From contig VBBN01000004.1 of the NCBI GenBank assembly GCA_005888735.1, forward strand, positions 1 to 36,618: a DNA stretch of 36,618 nucleotides, written 5' to 3'. The notes beneath the pieces were generated by a model. It saw only the letters and a list, made by a program, of their open reading frames with translations, searched no databases and was not told the DNA's origin. The DNA is from Candidatus Bathyarchaeota archaeon. Lineage in GTDB: Archaea > Thermoproteota > Bathyarchaeia > 40CM-2-53-6. The position numbers and the translations under genes are program-made. Shown in pieces: positions 1 through 7,084 of this stretch; the stretch's first letter is position 1; every line of letters begins with the position of its first letter.

Positions 1-93
1 GCTGAACCACGCGTGGACGCAACTGCAATCCAGACGGTAAGCAGCAAAGGATACGATGGCTTCGCGATTGCGCTCGTAAGAGCCGACCCGTAG
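1..93 (+). CDS. C-terminal end of a protein, possibly a class I methyltransferase (partial)
   Basis: Frame 1 is open from the first base to TAG at 91-93 and encodes 30 residues that look like a real C-terminus (AIQTVSSKGYDGFAIALV). The 'AIQTVG.KGYDGF' type ending is one I associate with SAM-dependent O-methyltransferases, where it forms the last beta strands of the fold. The start lies outside the window, so neither the SAM motif nor the length can be checked. The assignment to a methyltransferase is a weak inference; that it is coding is more likely. Confidence 0.5.
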   Translation, partial: AEPRVDATAIQTVSSKGYDGFAIALVRADP

Positions 94-355
94 CGACAAG
101 CTTCCCCCGTAGGCTGTGCGCTAAGCCCAGCGCAGCATCGCACACTTCATAGAGCGTCCTTGCATCTCTTAAATCCGCGGGGGGGAAAGTCAGTGAGCTG
201 GGCAATCGCTCCGACAAACGAAAATCGTCCATTCTCCTACCGACAGAAAGGGCCTTCGAAAAACTCGGTACGGATTCGGCCGTTGGAGCAGTGAAACATA
301 GAATCCTAGAAGGACGCTTAGCAGTTGGTCCATGCAGTTTACGTGCGAAGCTGGC
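94..355. other. Intergenic stretch with no recognised feature
   Basis: This 262-nt stretch lies between the upstream gene fragment and the stop of tdh, so the two genes converge here. I see no open frame with a protein-like translation, no tRNA-like cloverleaf and no clear hairpin followed by T-tracts. A run of seven G lies near 179-185. Nothing can be assigned. Confidence 0.4.
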
Positions 356-1417
356 CTAGGCAGAATGCTTCCTGTTGGGATACATTACAATCTTGCCGCA
401 GCGGCCCGACTTCATTAATGCAAACGCCTTCGAGAACTCGTCAAGATTAAACCTGTGAGTGATGACTCTTGACAGGTCCACTTTGCCGGTCTTCAAAACC
501 TCAGCAGTCTCATACCAGGTTTCGAAAAGCCGCCGTCCAAACACACCACGGACCCGTGCGTCTTTGAAAACAATCCAGTTCTCCACGTCGAACTCGATCC
601 GTTTCGACGGCAGACCGAACAGCACGGCGGTCCCTCCTGGTCTCAAGACCTCAAAGCCCTGCTGAAAAGAGGGCTCAGCACCGGACATTTCAAAAAACAC
701 GTCCACCCCATGACCATCTGTCAAACGCTTAATCTCATCGACAACCTTCACCTCCCCCGCGTTGAGAAGTGTGGTTGCACCCATGTCCGCAGCGAGCTTC
801 AACCTGTAGTCAACAATATCCACCCCGAAAATACTCGTCGCCCCGAAGGACTTGCACAGGCCAATCAGACAAGCCCCAATAGGCCCACAGCCAAAGACCG
901 CGACTCGTTTCCCGGAAATCTCCGCCGAAGATGCAGCGTGAACCGCGTTCCCAAGAGGCTCCTGCGCCGAGGCGACCTCAATCGGAATCTTACGATCGTT
1001 AAGCCAAGCAGTCTGCTCATTCAAGCGATGGTAGTTTGCAAAACATCCGTCCGTGTCAACTCCTCGAAGCTTCATCCGCTCACAAATGTGCGCGTTCCCC
1101 GTTCGGCACTGGAAACACTTACCACAGAAAATATGCGTCTCGCCTGAAACAATATCCCCCACTCGAAGGTCGGAAACCTCGGGACCCACCTCGACCACCT
1201 TACCCGCGAACTCGTGCCCCATGACAAACGGAGGCTTCACCCTGTCCCGCACCCAATCACGCCAATCGTAAATCTGCATATCAGTCCCGCAAATCGACGT
1301 TGCCTCCACACGGACAAGCACCTCGTGCAGTCCGGGCTTGGGCTGAGGCCAGTTCTCAAATACGGCACCACTACCAGGCTCGTCTTTCACAACAGCTTGC
1401 ATCTGGGACTTCAACAA
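356..1417 (-). CDS. tdh: L-threonine 3-dehydrogenase, zinc-dependent
   Basis: The 353-aa medium-chain dehydrogenase should oxidise L-threonine to 2-amino-3-ketobutyrate with NAD+ in the cytoplasm, feeding the divergent kbl product. Visible motifs are catalytic zinc ligands Cys43 (SICGTD) and His68-Glu69 (GHE), a structural zinc site Cys98/101/104/112, Glu153 in the EPLGNAVHA segment typical of threonine dehydrogenases, and the Rossmann motif GCGPIG at 176-181. Length matches the family (about 345-350). The annotated start is TTG at 1415-1417 with GAGG upstream; ATG at 1400-1402 (MQAVVKDEP) is an equally good start. Pairing with kbl next door makes threonine, rather than another alcohol, the likely substrate. 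Control probably involves the 12-bp element at 1459-1470 shared with kbl. Confidence 0.93.
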   Translation of the reverse strand: MLKSQMQAVVKDEPGSGAVFENWPQPKPGLHEVLVRVEATSICGTDMQIYDWRDWVRDRVKPPFVMGHEFAGKVVEVGPEVSDLRVGDIVSGETHIFCGKCFQCRTGNAHICERMKLRGVDTDGCFANYHRLNEQTAWLNDRKIPIEVASAQEPLGNAVHAASSAEISGKRVAVFGCGPIGACLIGLCKSFGATSIFGVDIVDYRLKLAADMGATTLLNAGEVKVVDEIKRLTDGHGVDVFFEMSGAEPSFQQGFEVLRPGGTAVLFGLPSKRIEFDVENWIVFKDARVRGVFGRRLFETWYETAEVLKTGKVDLSRVITHRFNLDEFSKAFALMKSGRCGKIVMYPNRKHSA

Positions 1418-1458
1418 AGGGCCCTCGAGACTGAGCGTTTTGCTCCGTCGTGACCTGT

Positions 1459-1470
1459 AAACGTTTGTTC
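1459..1470 (-). promoter_or_regulatory. Shared promoter element GAACAAACGTTT upstream of tdh
   Basis: Read on the minus strand this 12-mer is GAACAAACGTTT, about 41 nt upstream of the tdh start. The identical 12-mer in the same orientation relative to transcription lies upstream of kbl at 1688-1699. Each runs into a TATA-like GTTTAC/GTTTTAC segment. It may be a regulator site or an extended core promoter; the function is inferred. Confidence 0.5.
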
Positions 1471-1491
1471 CTAGCGGTTGCTCCTAGAAAT

Positions 1492-1683
1492 CTACGCTTT
1501 CCTGTATGGCCCGTAAGACAGCATTACCCTTCTACCAATGAGATACGAGACAACGCCGGCTGTCACGGTCGGGACCGGTAGAACAAATGGAAGACCAAGC
1601 ACACTTGACCCCACCCCAGCCAAGGCCATGAACACTCCCACTAGTCGTATCATGCTTCCAACCAGGTGCTTCCAGAACCGCAT
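1492..1683 (-). CDS. Small two-TM hypothetical membrane protein
   Basis: This 63-aa ORF lies between tdh and kbl on the tdh strand, starting with ATG at 1681-1683. Two hydrophobic stretches (about residues 11-29 and 31-49) are separated by prolines (PFVLPVPTV), and the short C-terminus is basic (GRRVMLSYGPYRKA). This is the layout of a small integral membrane protein with a hairpin of two helices. I do not recognise a family. Its stop is 74 nt before tdh, so they could be cotranscribed, but the shared promoter element at 1459-1470 suggests tdh has its own promoter. It could also be a chance ORF. Confidence 0.45.
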   Translation of the reverse strand: MRFWKHLVGSMIRLVGVFMALAGVGSSVLGLPFVLPVPTVTAGVVSYLIGRRVMLSYGPYRKA

Positions 1684-1687
1684 TTGC

Positions 1688-1699
1688 GAACAAACGTTT
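1688..1699 (+). promoter_or_regulatory. Shared promoter element GAACAAACGTTT upstream of kbl
   Basis: This is a perfect copy of the element upstream of tdh (1459-1470, opposite strand). It ends 32 nt before the kbl ATG at 1732 and overlaps GTTTTACT at 1696-1703, which could be the TATA box (about 30 nt before the start). Core AAACGTTT is palindromic. Coordinate control of tdh and kbl is the inference. Confidence 0.5.
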
Positions 1700-1731
1700 T
1701 ACTCTGGTCGCTAATTCTAGCTCTTGAGATT

Positions 1732-2934
1732 ATGGGCCAGCAGTCCGGTTTCCAACGCCAACCCCTACTCACCGCGCTTCGTTCCGAGCTTGAATGTCTC
1801 GAAAAAGACGAGCTATTATGGCGGGTACGAACCCTCCAGACCCCATCAGCCCCGCATGCGATCGTTGACGGGAAGAAAGTCCTCGTTCTCTGCTCAAACA
1901 ATTACCTGGGACTGGCGAACCATCCGAAACTGAAACAGGCCGCGATCGCAGCCACCAAGAAGTACGGCGCAGGCTCGGGCTCGGTCCGCGTCATCGCCGG
2001 CACAATGTCTATCCATCGCAAACTAGAACAGGCTCTCGCCAGGTTCAAGCACAGCGAAGCATCGATAACCTTCCAGTCCGGCTTCGCAACAAACGCGGGA
2101 ACAATACCAGCCCTCGTCGACGAACACGACCTCATCATCAGCGACGAGCTCAACCATGGGAGCATCATCGACGGCTGCCGGCTCACAAGGGCCGAGAGAC
2201 GCGTCTACAAGCACCGCGACGTCTCAGATCTTGAGAAGCAGTTCCAGAACACCGACCAGTACCGCCGCGTCCTAGTCATAACAGACGGCGTCTTCAGCAT
2301 GGACGGAGACATCGCACCGCTCGAAGACATCGTAAAAACCATCCAGGACCACGGAGCAATACTCTACGTTGACGATGCCCACGGTGACGGCGTCCTAGGT
2401 AAGAATGGACGCGGAATCTCAAACCACTTCAACGTTGAAGGACAGGTCGACATTGAAATGGGAACCTTCTCCAAAGCGTTCGGCTGCGTTGGAGGCTACG
2501 TCGCCGGCTCTCGAGACCTCTGCTTCTATCTGCAGAACAAGGTCCGAAGCTACCTCTTATCCGGGTCCCAACCACCAATGGTCGTAGGAGCATGCTTGGC
2601 CGCCGTTCAGCTGGTAGAGAAACAACCGGGCCTAGTCAAGAGGCTCTGGGATAACACGGGCTACTTCAAAAAAGGTCTTAGGAGCCTCGGTTTCGACACT
2701 GGAAACAGTGAGACCCCGATAACACCAGTCATAACAGGCGACAGCAAGAAAGCACGAACACTAGCAGATGAACTATTCAAAGAGAAAGTCTTCGTCCTCC
2801 CAATCGTCTACCCAATGGTCGCCAAGGACAAGGCTCGAGTCCGAACAATTGTAACCAGCGCGCACACGTGCAGAGACCTCGACACAGCGCTCTCCGCGTT
2901 CGAAAAAGCCGGGCGGGCGCAACAACTAATTTAG
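1732..2934 (+). CDS. kbl: 2-amino-3-ketobutyrate CoA ligase (glycine C-acetyltransferase)
   Basis: A PLP enzyme of the alpha-oxoamine synthase family, 400 aa from ATG 1732. It cleaves 2-amino-3-ketobutyrate with CoA to glycine and acetyl-CoA, completing threonine catabolism begun by Tdh. Seen: the NNYLGL segment near residue 56, the SDELNHGSIIDG motif near 137, the DDAHGDG motif near 214-220 and the PLP-binding lysine in TFSKAFG (Lys248). The frame is open further upstream, but those residues (LLWSLILALEI) match nothing in the family, and 400 aa equals the usual length, so ATG 1732 is preferred. Related enzymes (8-amino-7-oxononanoate synthase, 5-aminolevulinate synthase) share the motifs; the adjacent tdh decides for Kbl. 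Confidence 0.92.
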   Translation: MGQQSGFQRQPLLTALRSELECLEKDELLWRVRTLQTPSAPHAIVDGKKVLVLCSNNYLGLANHPKLKQAAIAATKKYGAGSGSVRVIAGTMSIHRKLEQALARFKHSEASITFQSGFATNAGTIPALVDEHDLIISDELNHGSIIDGCRLTRAERRVYKHRDVSDLEKQFQNTDQYRRVLVITDGVFSMDGDIAPLEDIVKTIQDHGAILYVDDAHGDGVLGKNGRGISNHFNVEGQVDIEMGTFSKAFGCVGGYVAGSRDLCFYLQNKVRSYLLSGSQPPMVVGACLAAVQLVEKQPGLVKRLWDNTGYFKKGLRSLGFDTGNSETPITPVITGDSKKARTLADELFKEKVFVLPIVYPMVAKDKARVRTIVTSAHTCRDLDTALSAFEKAGRAQQLI

Positions 2935-3030
2935 CACACCACGAGCCAACCGGCAACTCAAGGCCCGAATGCCTGTAAGGCCCCATTCACGCGCGCTCAC
3001 CGTCCGTACCGTGCAGACTCTGGACCCCGC

Positions 3031-3080
3031 AGACAAGCCCAATTCAAGCCCTAGACCACGAGACAAGCCTAAGACAGGCC
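3031..3080. repeat. Three short direct copies of AGACA(A/G)GCC
   Basis: AGACAAGCC occurs at 3031-3039 and 3061-3069 and AGACAGGCC at 3072-3080, inside the C-rich 229-nt convergent gap between kbl and the metF-like gene. The spacing is irregular, so it is not a CRISPR or a phased operator array. It may be low-complexity drift. Confidence 0.3.
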
Positions 3081-3163
3081 CAAACCCCACAACCAATCCC
3101 CTCAGGGGCGACCACCCTCAAACCCTACAGAACCCGATCCCCGGTCTCCCTATGAAACCAGAA

Positions 3164-4069
3164 TTACGATCCAAGAACCTGACCCGGAATGTCCAAAACA
3201 GGCGCAGCCAAAACCGTACGCCGCCTCCCAATCCTGTCAAGAAGCCTAAGATAAGCAGTAACAGGGCTCTTCCTTCTCAACAAGTACGAAAAGTGAATAC
3301 CCTCAGCCTCATCCTCCAGCTTCTCGAACGCTTCCCCGGCAAGCTCCACCCCCACCTGAAGCCCGTCAGCGGACAACCTACGCATCACGGGGGCAGGCAA
3401 CGGAATACCAAATTTTTGCGTGACATAGACAATATTGTTCAGACTGGCAGGTATCGACACCTGGATAAAAAGAGGAACATTAAGCCCGGCTGACAAGAGG
3501 GCATCACGATGGTCAAGTACCTTCTCACTGTCAAATGACATGTTCGTGATGACAAAGTCCGCACCCGCTTCGACCTTCGTGAGGGCTCTCAAAACCTCGG
3601 ACTCAGTATCTTGAGCATACTGGTTTGTTGTCGCTCCAATAGACGGACGCTTTCCATTAGCGGAGTCTACAACTCTGCGGATCAGGTCTGCGGTCTTGGC
3701 GAACTCGTACTTATCCCGCTCCCGGTCAGAGAACGGGTCCCCGTAGAGAACGAGAATGTTCTCAAGCCCCTTCAAAAGCAAACCTTGAACTTTGACAACA
3801 TCCTCCTCTCTACAGTCCCTACAGGTTAAGGTCGGCACCGTCTCGATACCGGCTCCTCTAGTCAGAACAGCAGAGGCTAGGCTTCTCTGCTGAGGACTAA
3901 CATTGAATGTGACTGGATAGCTTGAGTCATGGTTGCCGTTTCTCAGAGCAGGAATAGTGATTGCGTCGACACGACCATTGAGACTTGAGAGGTCTTCTTT
4001 CGTCACCCGATCGGGAATGACTTCGACAGTGACGAGGCGTCTTTGTCGAGCCAGCTCACCCAGCTTCAG
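3164..4069 (-). CDS. metF: Methylenetetrahydrofolate reductase-like protein with a CTG start
   Basis: A MetF-type TIM-barrel flavoprotein, probably reducing the methylene group on a pterin C1 carrier to methyl for methionine synthesis. Seen: N-terminal beta strand LVTVEVIPDR, TLTCRDCREED, LENILVLYGDP, GADFVITNMSFD and PLFIQVSIPAS, in family order. The first ATG/GTG/TTG is GTG 4006, but that would cut off the conserved first strand. The frame runs on upstream without any ATG, GTG or TTG to a CTG at 4067-4069, preceded by GGAGG exactly 7 nt away, giving 301 aa. That CTG overlaps the TGA of the metE gene (CTGA), as expected for translational coupling. The electron donor and carrier (H4F or H4MPT) cannot be told. 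Confidence 0.82.
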   Translation of the reverse strand: MKLGELARQRRLVTVEVIPDRVTKEDLSSLNGRVDAITIPALRNGNHDSSYPVTFNVSPQQRSLASAVLTRGAGIETVPTLTCRDCREEDVVKVQGLLLKGLENILVLYGDPFSDRERDKYEFAKTADLIRRVVDSANGKRPSIGATTNQYAQDTESEVLRALTKVEAGADFVITNMSFDSEKVLDHRDALLSAGLNVPLFIQVSIPASLNNIVYVTQKFGIPLPAPVMRRLSADGLQVGVELAGEAFEKLEDEAEGIHFSYLLRRKSPVTAYLRLLDRIGRRRTVLAAPVLDIPGQVLGS

Positions 4070-5280
4070 GAGTATTCCTCCCGAGCGAGCGCAGCTCCCT
4101 TCACAATGTTCGACAGTTTGCTGCTAGATGTTTCCCACGTCCTGGTCCGCAACCCGCAGTCAGGGTTGACCCAGACTTTCGCAGGGTCCCCGACTAGCTT
4201 TGTTGCGTAGACAATTCTATCCCGGATGAGTTCAGGAGACTCGATGATGTTCCTTCCCAAGACCCTGCCGGCTCCATACCCCACTTCTCCCGAGAAATCA
4301 TGCACGTGAACGACTCCTACCCCGAACTCGCCTCCAAAGCCGCCGTCGACAAAATCCCGAATCGATTCGTATCCAACCCTCTCACTCTTGTCAGCCCCAA
4401 GTCGGGCCGAATCCCGATTGGCAAACTCCAATGCCAATTGACTGCACTTGTCCAGCTTCGGCGCATATTCAGCAAGCACCTTGTAACCGATTTCCGAGGG
4501 GTAGCAAGTGTGGTCGCTGAACTTACAGTTGAAACCCCGCACCGTCTCATTCCACCCCTCGACAAACAGCTCCAAGTCAAACGGTTCCGGGTGGGTTGTC
4601 ACCGCGGGCTCATCGATCTGAATCCACTTCGCCCCAGCATCTACAAGGTCTCGAATCTCGGGGCGTATGACGTTCTGAACAATGTTGAGAAGAAACTCAC
4701 GTTTCGCCTCCTGTTTTCGCTGTTTCAACCCGCTAGCGGAGCCACGCCTTAGATAGAACTCATTGAAAGACCACTCGACGAGTGTGTAGGGTCCGGTAAT
4801 GGGGACCTTAACCTGGCTTCTAGAATTCTCTTTAACGTCTCCGAACTCTTGAAGGTAAATCGGATGCCGCCGCTTAACCTCTCCCAAAGCAACCGCTTTC
4901 TTGAAGTACTTGTAGTCGAAAGATTGGACGTGGCCGAGAAATTCCATTCCTTCAATCGCTTTGATTGCATGTTCGTACATCTCTACCCGCTGTTGTTCCC
5001 CGCCGACCCCGATGTTATCTAGCCCGGCGTTCTCGAACAAACGAAGTCCATACAGCGTGGAGAGCTGGAACACGAGACGCGATCGGTTCTTCGTGTCGGG
5101 CTCTTTCAGAACAGCTTTGATCCTATCATGGAAGTCTCTAACTGTAAGCCTGTCGGCCCAAGCCTCAGCGTCTTCGACATCAACTGTCGATAATGGACGA
5201 CGTATGCCCTCAATCCTCCATCTGGGTTTGGATAGGCTTCCTATTTCTTGAACTGGAAACAGTTTCTCCACTAAGGCCAA
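4066..5280 (-). CDS. metE: Cobalamin-independent methionine synthase, catalytic barrel
   Basis: A 404-aa protein matching the zinc-bearing C-terminal barrel of MetE; it should transfer a methyl group to homocysteine. Seen: N-terminal EIGSLSKPRWR, the IQIDEPAV strand, the zinc ligands His and Cys in DHTCYPSEIGY, Glu in ALEFANRD and the last Cys in VNPDCGLRTRTW. All four ligands are present, so it is likely active. Archaeal MetE proteins usually consist of this single barrel. The start is TTG 5280 directly after GGAGG (1-nt spacing), or GTG 5271 with 10-nt spacing; both are close to or overlap the stop of the upstream MetE-like gene, so the two are translationally linked. MetF-like follows directly downstream. 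Confidence 0.9.
   Translation of the reverse strand: MALVEKLFPVQEIGSLSKPRWRIEGIRRPLSTVDVEDAEAWADRLTVRDFHDRIKAVLKEPDTKNRSRLVFQLSTLYGLRLFENAGLDNIGVGGEQQRVEMYEHAIKAIEGMEFLGHVQSFDYKYFKKAVALGEVKRRHPIYLQEFGDVKENSRSQVKVPITGPYTLVEWSFNEFYLRRGSASGLKQRKQEAKREFLLNIVQNVIRPEIRDLVDAGAKWIQIDEPAVTTHPEPFDLELFVEGWNETVRGFNCKFSDHTCYPSEIGYKVLAEYAPKLDKCSQLALEFANRDSARLGADKSERVGYESIRDFVDGGFGGEFGVGVVHVHDFSGEVGYGAGRVLGRNIIESPELIRDRIVYATKLVGDPAKVWVNPDCGLRTRTWETSSSKLSNIVKGAALAREEYS
4067..4081 (-). promoter_or_regulatory. Shine-Dalgarno GGAGG and CTG start of the metF-like gene
   Basis: On the minus strand GGAGG (4081-4077) is followed by 7 nt and then CTG (4069-4067), whose last two bases are part of the metE TGA stop (4068-4066). 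The same 7-nt spacing to GGAGG is seen at the ATG of the 31961-32221 ORF, which supports this as the initiation site. Confidence 0.6.
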
Positions 5281-6263
5281 TCCTCCGTGAGGAGTTTGGA
5301 GGCCTTAGCTAGGGACTGGGCTTTCTGGTCAGCAATGTTCCTCGGAACATGTCTTAGGTCCGTGTTGGGCGCGAGAACCAATTCCTTGGCTTCTAGCCTG
5401 CGGCTAACTTGTTTAGCCGTTTTCGCGATCCAGTCCGGTTCTTCGACATGTGATTCTCTCGAGTCTACTATCCCAAGAACAAGCTGTCCCCGTGTGTTTC
5501 CATGAATGGTTGAGAGGTCTGTTTCGTAGAGGTCTACCCCTACGCCTGCGACTGGAAGGTTTAGAAGCTCTTGAAGGACTGGTCCAGGGTCTCCGAAGAA
5601 GGTGTGGACGATAACCTTCGAAGCGTTTGCATTCGCAGCGATTTTAACTGCGCTTAGAGCTGAATCCAGCTCTTCTGGCCCAAATGGTTTCTTCCGATAG
5701 GGTCGGTATACGAGGCACGGTTCTGAAAGCTGAACTAGGGACACTCCTGATTCAACAAGTTTGTCAACGACCTGACGCTCGGCTCTGGCAACATCTCGAA
5801 GCAACTCCTCCGGATCTTCATAGAACTCGTTCTCCGAAAGCTCAGAAAAGGAAAAAGGACCAGGGATTGAGACTTTCCAATTTCCGATGATAGGAGAGAT
5901 GCTTTTCTGAACGAAACCGTCGACATCAAACTCTCCTAGCCCCACCTCCCGCGTCACGATTGGCTTCTGGTAGAACGTATTCGTGTCGAACCATCTTGAG
6001 TATCTAGCGCCGTATGTCACACCGGAGAGCGAGCGCGTTAGAGGTCTCATCGGGTCCTGCCAGGTGAGAGCGCCATCCGACAAATAGTCGAAATTGAGTC
6101 CATGTTGGAGCTCAAGAAGCTGCATTGTGTCTAACTTGAGGCGCTCTTGAACCTCATTCCACCCGACCTGCCCTCTATCAAAGGCTCTTGTGAGCCCGAT
6201 CAAGGCCTCGGACCGTGAGTGAAGACCTGAAAGGTGGACACCGGGACACATGAGCTTTCGCAT
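5271..6263 (-). CDS. MetE-like barrel lacking the zinc cysteines
   Basis: A second MetE/UROD-superfamily barrel, 330 aa from ATG 6261-6263. It has SDGALTWQDPMRPL, the strand VQLSEPCLV (IDEPA position), IVHTFFGD where active MetE has HxC, and LAPNTDLRHVPRNIA where active MetE has NPDCGL. Thus at least two zinc-ligand cysteines are missing, as in the inactive N-terminal barrel of two-domain bacterial MetE. It may act as the folate- or substrate-binding partner of the adjacent MetE, or be an independent methyltransferase. The start was chosen because a minus-strand TATA box (TTATATAA, 6290-6283) lies about 24 nt upstream, giving a leaderless mRNA; ATG 6249-6251 and GTG/ATG further upstream (to 6314) are alternatives. 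It heads the met operon. Confidence 0.78.
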   Translation of the reverse strand: MRKLMCPGVHLSGLHSRSEALIGLTRAFDRGQVGWNEVQERLKLDTMQLLELQHGLNFDYLSDGALTWQDPMRPLTRSLSGVTYGARYSRWFDTNTFYQKPIVTREVGLGEFDVDGFVQKSISPIIGNWKVSIPGPFSFSELSENEFYEDPEELLRDVARAERQVVDKLVESGVSLVQLSEPCLVYRPYRKKPFGPEELDSALSAVKIAANANASKVIVHTFFGDPGPVLQELLNLPVAGVGVDLYETDLSTIHGNTRGQLVLGIVDSRESHVEEPDWIAKTAKQVSRRLEAKELVLAPNTDLRHVPRNIADQKAQSLAKASKLLTEDWP

Positions 6264-6274
6264 GTGCCCGAGAA

Positions 6275-6290
6275 TATTCCCGTTATATAA
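6275..6290 (-). promoter_or_regulatory. TATA box of the met operon with a TATTCCC half-site
   Basis: TTATATAA at 6283-6290 is centred about 24 nt upstream of ATG 6263 on the minus strand. Directly downstream in the direction of transcription lies TATTCCC (6275-6281, plus-strand reading), the half-site of the operators at 6305-6322 and 6333-6350. A protein bound here would sit between TATA and the transcription start and would block it. Confidence 0.55.
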
Positions 6291-6304
6291 GCCGTCCCGT
6301 ACTG

Positions 6305-6322
6305 CTATTCCCAAGAGAATAT
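6305..6322. promoter_or_regulatory. Operator-like imperfect palindrome, overlaps regulator TATA box
   Basis: CTATTCCCA followed by AGAGAATAT: the left half is identical to the perfect palindrome at 6333-6350, and the right half matches it at 6 of 9 positions. It overlaps AATATATAAG (6318-6327), the likely TATA box for the XRE-CBS gene, 28 bp (centre to centre) from the next site. Confidence 0.5.
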
Positions 6323-6332
6323 ATAAGTGAGC

Positions 6333-6350
6333 CTATTCCCATGGGAATAG
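6333..6350. promoter_or_regulatory. Perfect 18-bp operator palindrome
   Basis: CTATTCCCATGGGAATAG reads the same on both strands. It lies at the predicted transcription start of the XRE-CBS gene (TATA centred at 6323) and 29 nt before its ATG. Autoregulation plus control of the divergent met genes is the natural reading. Confidence 0.65.
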
Positions 6351-6378
6351 TCCCCGTCGAGTGTGATGAAACATAGGA

Positions 6379-6936
6379 ATGCTACCACTTCTTGAAGAGA
6401 TTCAGCAGCGTAGGAGAGAACTTGGATTGACACAGTCGAGACTCGCGGTCCTAGCCGGCGTTAGCCAATCGATAATAGCTAAGATTGAGGGTGGGTCCGT
6501 GGACCCCTCCTATTCTATTGCTGGAAAATTGTTCGCCGCCCTTGACAGGGTTGGCGTAGCGCCCACTCGAAGGGTCAGCGAGTTGATGAGTCATCCCGTG
6601 GTCTCGGTTTCGAGAATGCAGCTGGTCCGTGAAGCCGTTGATCTGATGAAGCGGAGGGGGTACTCCCAACTCCCTGTTTTCGAGTCGAGTAGACCGGTTG
6701 GAAGCATATCCGAGAAAACCATCCTCGACCGTGCAGCGCGCGGCGAGACCCTTGAGGGATTGCTGGGACGAAGAGTGCGGGAGATCATGGACCCTTCCTT
6801 TCCCGTCGTCGATGAAGACACCCCCTTGGATTTCGTATTCGGCCTCTTGCAGGGAAACTACGGGGTTCTCATAACGAGAGGGGCGAACGTTGTTGGCATG
6901 CTCACTAAGTCCGATCTTTTGAAGATCCGAAGATAG
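6379..6936 (+). CDS. XRE-family HTH regulator with a CBS-domain pair
   Basis: A 185-aa protein with an XRE helix-turn-helix at about residues 5-58 (GLTQSRLAVLAGVSQSIIAKIE) followed by two CBS motifs, about 66-120 (VSELMSHPVVSVS, then RGYSQLPVFE) and 133-183 (VREIMDPSFPVVDEDTPL, then GVLITRGANVVGMLTKSDLLK). CBS pairs bind adenosyl ligands such as AMP, ATP or S-adenosylmethionine. Its divergent position from the methionine genes and the palindromes between them suggest a repressor of methionine synthesis that senses SAM; the ligand is inferred, not seen. The start ATG 6379 has no strong Shine-Dalgarno and is about 56 nt from the TATA box centre. Confidence 0.87.
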   Translation: MLPLLEEIQQRRRELGLTQSRLAVLAGVSQSIIAKIEGGSVDPSYSIAGKLFAALDRVGVAPTRRVSELMSHPVVSVSRMQLVREAVDLMKRRGYSQLPVFESSRPVGSISEKTILDRAARGETLEGLLGRRVREIMDPSFPVVDEDTPLDFVFGLLQGNYGVLITRGANVVGMLTKSDLLKIRR

Positions 6937-7084
6937 CCTGACAGATTGAGGCTTGTTTCTTTCGAACAAGACTCGAAGTAACAGCATCATTATTCGGGGT
7001 ATGGATAGCCTGTTCCCTGCTGCTCGTGAGTTGTGTGAGTGGCTGTTAGGGTCAGGGAGAGGAAACAGAGTAGGCTAGACAGAA

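Noticed and set aside
3031-3080. Short AGACAAGCC repeats as a possible CRISPR
   Set aside because: Only three 9-bp copies with irregular spacing and no cas genes.
2969-3493. 174-aa ORF on the plus strand opposite the metF-like gene
   Set aside because: Pro/Arg/Asn-rich translation with no fold signs; it lies over the conserved C-terminus of the MetF-like protein and is explained by its codon bias.
5030-5045. Another GAACAAACG match resembling the tdh/kbl element
   Set aside because: It lies inside the metE coding region and agrees only over 9 bases, so it is taken as chance.
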